A DNA stretch of 64,000 bases, taken from Exiguobacterium indicum HHS 31. Lineage in GTDB: Bacteria; Bacillota; Bacilli; Exiguobacteriales; Exiguobacteriaceae. The DNA is taken from positions 186,001-250,000 of the forward strand of contig NZ_MPSZ01000002.1 of the NCBI RefSeq assembly GCF_001939065.1, read 5' to 3'. Positions 62,726 through 64,000 of the stretch are shown in pieces. Under the pieces are notes generated by a model that saw only the letters and a program-made list of their open reading frames with translations, made no database searches and had not been told where the DNA came from. Positions within the stretch are counted from its first letter, which is position 1; each line of letters begins with the position of its first letter. The translations under genes were made by a program, and so were the position numbers.

Positions 62726-63331
62726 TTATTCTCCCCCTAACCGTCGTGCTGGTAAATTCCATTCATAATAATACGATAGCATACGTAAAACAGTGATGAG
62801 TCCGAGCAATGTGAACAAATGTAGAGGATTCGTCAATTGGAAGCGATCAATCACAAGTGCTGCCATGACGGCCCACATCGCATAAATCTCTTTATGCAAG
62901 ACGAGTGGTTTTCGACCAGCGAGTAAATCGCGAATCACTCCACCACCAACACCAGTCAGTACAGCAGCCGAAATCGTTGCTGACAATGGCAGTCCTTTTG
63001 CTGTCGCCATCAAAGCACCTTGAATCGCAAACGCAGACAATCCGAGCGCATCCGCGAGGACGCCCCAACGTGTCCAGTGCGGCAAGAACAACTGGGGTAA
63101 CATGAAGATCAACAACGCAACGAGAATCGCGACTAAAAAGAGACCACCTTGCGACCAGAGAGCGGATACCGGTACACCAATCAGTAAATTACGAATGGCA
63201 CCACCGCCGAATGCTGTGATCAAAGCAAGTAACCAGACACCGAATAAATCATATTTTTCTTCCATCGCAACAATCGCACCACTCATCGCAAAAGCGACCG
63301 TGCCGATGATATTCAATAAGTCCCAGGACAT
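62726..63331 (-). CDS. TRIC-family (UPF0126) membrane protein
   Basis: About 201 residues, seven helices with two three-helix repeats (LFGVWLLALITAFGGGAIRNLLIG and SATISAAVLTGVGGGVIRDLLAGRK). The G-G-G-x-I-R-(N/D) motif in each repeat is the mark of trimeric intracellular cation channel homologues in bacteria. An in-frame GTG at 63337 gives two more residues; both lie near the weak AAGGTG. Precedes the DUF423 gene in the same unit. Confidence 0.9.
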   Translation of the reverse strand: MSWDLLNIIGTVAFAMSGAIVAMEEKYDLFGVWLLALITAFGGGAIRNLLIGVPVSALWSQGGLFLVAILVALLIFMLPQLFLPHWTRWGVLADALGLSAFAIQGALMATAKGLPLSATISAAVLTGVGGGVIRDLLAGRKPLVLHKEIYAMWAVMAALVIDRFQLTNPLHLFTLLGLITVLRMLSYYYEWNLPARRLGGE

Positions 63332-63496
63332 GCGCACATTTCACCTTTCTACAAAGAAATTCCAATACTTACTATACTCTCTTTTTAGTTTCCGTAAAGC
63401 ATTAATTTTCTGTCACCGTTTCGACCGTTTGCGAGTGACGTTTTTAGGTAAAGTAACCTATACTGAAACAAACTGTACAGGAAGCTAGGTGACCGT

Positions 63497-64000
63497 ATGA
63501 AACGTTGGGCGCTTTATCGCATCGTCGTCATCGTGACGATGTTCGCACGTTACATTTTTACGATCTATCGATTCACCCGGAAAAACCGGCCAGGTACGAA
63601 CAACGAAGAGTTTGAGCGCATCATGATCCGGATTGCGCGTGACTATAAGAAAAAAGCATTACGGTTAGAAGGGTTACTGATCAAGCTCGGTCAGTTCTTG
63701 TCGATTCGAGCCGATCTATTTCCTCCGTCCGTCTTGATGGAACTGACCGAACTCGTCGATAAAGTTCCTTCAAGTAAACTTGGAGAGTCACGTAAGATCA
63801 TCGAAGAGGATTGGGGTATGCCGATCGAAGAGATCATCTCGGATATCAGTTCCCGTCCTGTCGCTTCTGCCTCGATTGGTGAGGTGTACAGCGGAACCTT
63901 AAAATCAAATGGTAAAAAAGTTGCGATCAAAGTTCAGCGACCGAACATCGAACAAATCATCAAAACCGATTTCCGTGCCATGCGCATCGTCATTGCCATG
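63497..64000 (+). CDS. UbiB/AarF (ABC1) family kinase-like protein, 3' end outside window
   Basis: 168 N-terminal residues of an atypical kinase. Membrane-proximal helix RIVVIVTMFARYIF, then KALRLEGLLIKLGQFLSIRADLFPPSV (the KxGQ motif of the UbiB group), and ASIGEVYSGTLKSNGKKVAIKVQRPNI with the A-rich loop that replaces the normal P-loop. The RBS AGGTGACCGT precedes ATG 63497. The product is needed for quinone synthesis or lipid homeostasis in other bacteria; no biochemical role in Firmicutes is certain. Confidence 0.92.
   Translation, partial: MKRWALYRIVVIVTMFARYIFTIYRFTRKNRPGTNNEEFERIMIRIARDYKKKALRLEGLLIKLGQFLSIRADLFPPSVLMELTELVDKVPSSKLGESRKIIEEDWGMPIEEIISDISSRPVASASIGEVYSGTLKSNGKKVAIKVQRPNIEQIIKTDFRAMRIVIAM

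Overview
The window looks like the chromosome of a low-to-mid GC Firmicute of the order Bacillales, most likely Exiguobacterium or a close relative. This is inferred from gene content and control signals. Many genes have a Bacillus subtilis counterpart from the ywi-ywh-ywf-ywd part of that chromosome (a YwiB-type DUF1934 protein, speE-speB, ywhD, ywhB, ywfO, lipL, pta, hemQ, ywdK). The signals are also typical: a tRNA-Met T-box, a guanine riboswitch on xpt-pbuX, cre sites, and sigma-W- and sigma-B-like promoters. No rRNA, tRNA, insertion sequence, prophage or CRISPR array was seen, so the window is mostly core chromosome.

Layout. 1-8.6 kb, minus strand: a CorC/CNNM metal exporter cut by the window edge, a MerR regulator with no visible start codon, the FadF-type Fe-S oxidoreductase, a secreted alkaline phosphatase, a NUDIX hydrolase, an unknown protein with a YwiB-type protein, and a GH13 alpha-glucosidase behind a LacI-type operator. 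8.8-18.6 kb, plus strand: an operon of succinate-semialdehyde dehydrogenase, an acetolactate-synthase-like TPP enzyme and a bacilliredoxin; a DHA2 exporter; the copper operon csoR-copA-copZ; and a HemAT aerotaxis receptor. 18.6-29 kb: a class F sortase with its surface protein, an Lrp regulator with a LysE exporter, speE-speB, a nitroreductase, a BCCT betaine transporter, a metallophosphoesterase, ywhD, a tautomerase and an SDR protein. 29-42 kb: a nucleoside transporter, an HD phosphohydrolase with a kinase-like protein, lipL, a DegV protein, a flotillin operon under a sigma-W-like promoter, a Bcr/CflA exporter coupled to a tandem-HD nucleotidase, and two TerC paralogues. 42-47.4 kb: folE2, then a LytS/LytTR two-component system followed by cstA. 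47.4-51.8 kb: an ECF transporter with a SAM hydrolase behind a Met T-box. 51.8-64 kb: two membrane proteins of unknown role, a chemoreceptor, a rhodanese, an amino-acid permease, xpt-pbuX, pta, hemQ, a 49-residue small protein, DUF423 and TRIC-family membrane proteins, and the start of a UbiB/AarF kinase.

The most interesting points. (1) The gabD-TPP enzyme operon resembles the cyanobacterial 2-oxoglutarate decarboxylase/SSADH shunt that bypasses 2-oxoglutarate dehydrogenase. Its TPP enzyme has Arg where acetolactate synthases have the metal-binding Asn. (2) The lytSR-cstA unit looks like a Gram-positive counterpart of the E. coli pyruvate-sensing BtsSR-BtsT system, with a paired 8-bp direct repeat at exactly 13-bp spacing next to a cre site. 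(3) The SAM-hydrolase/ECF operon carries a Met T-box and a 17-bp internal hairpin. (4) The flotillin operon begins with an extra small gene behind a near-consensus sigma-W promoter.
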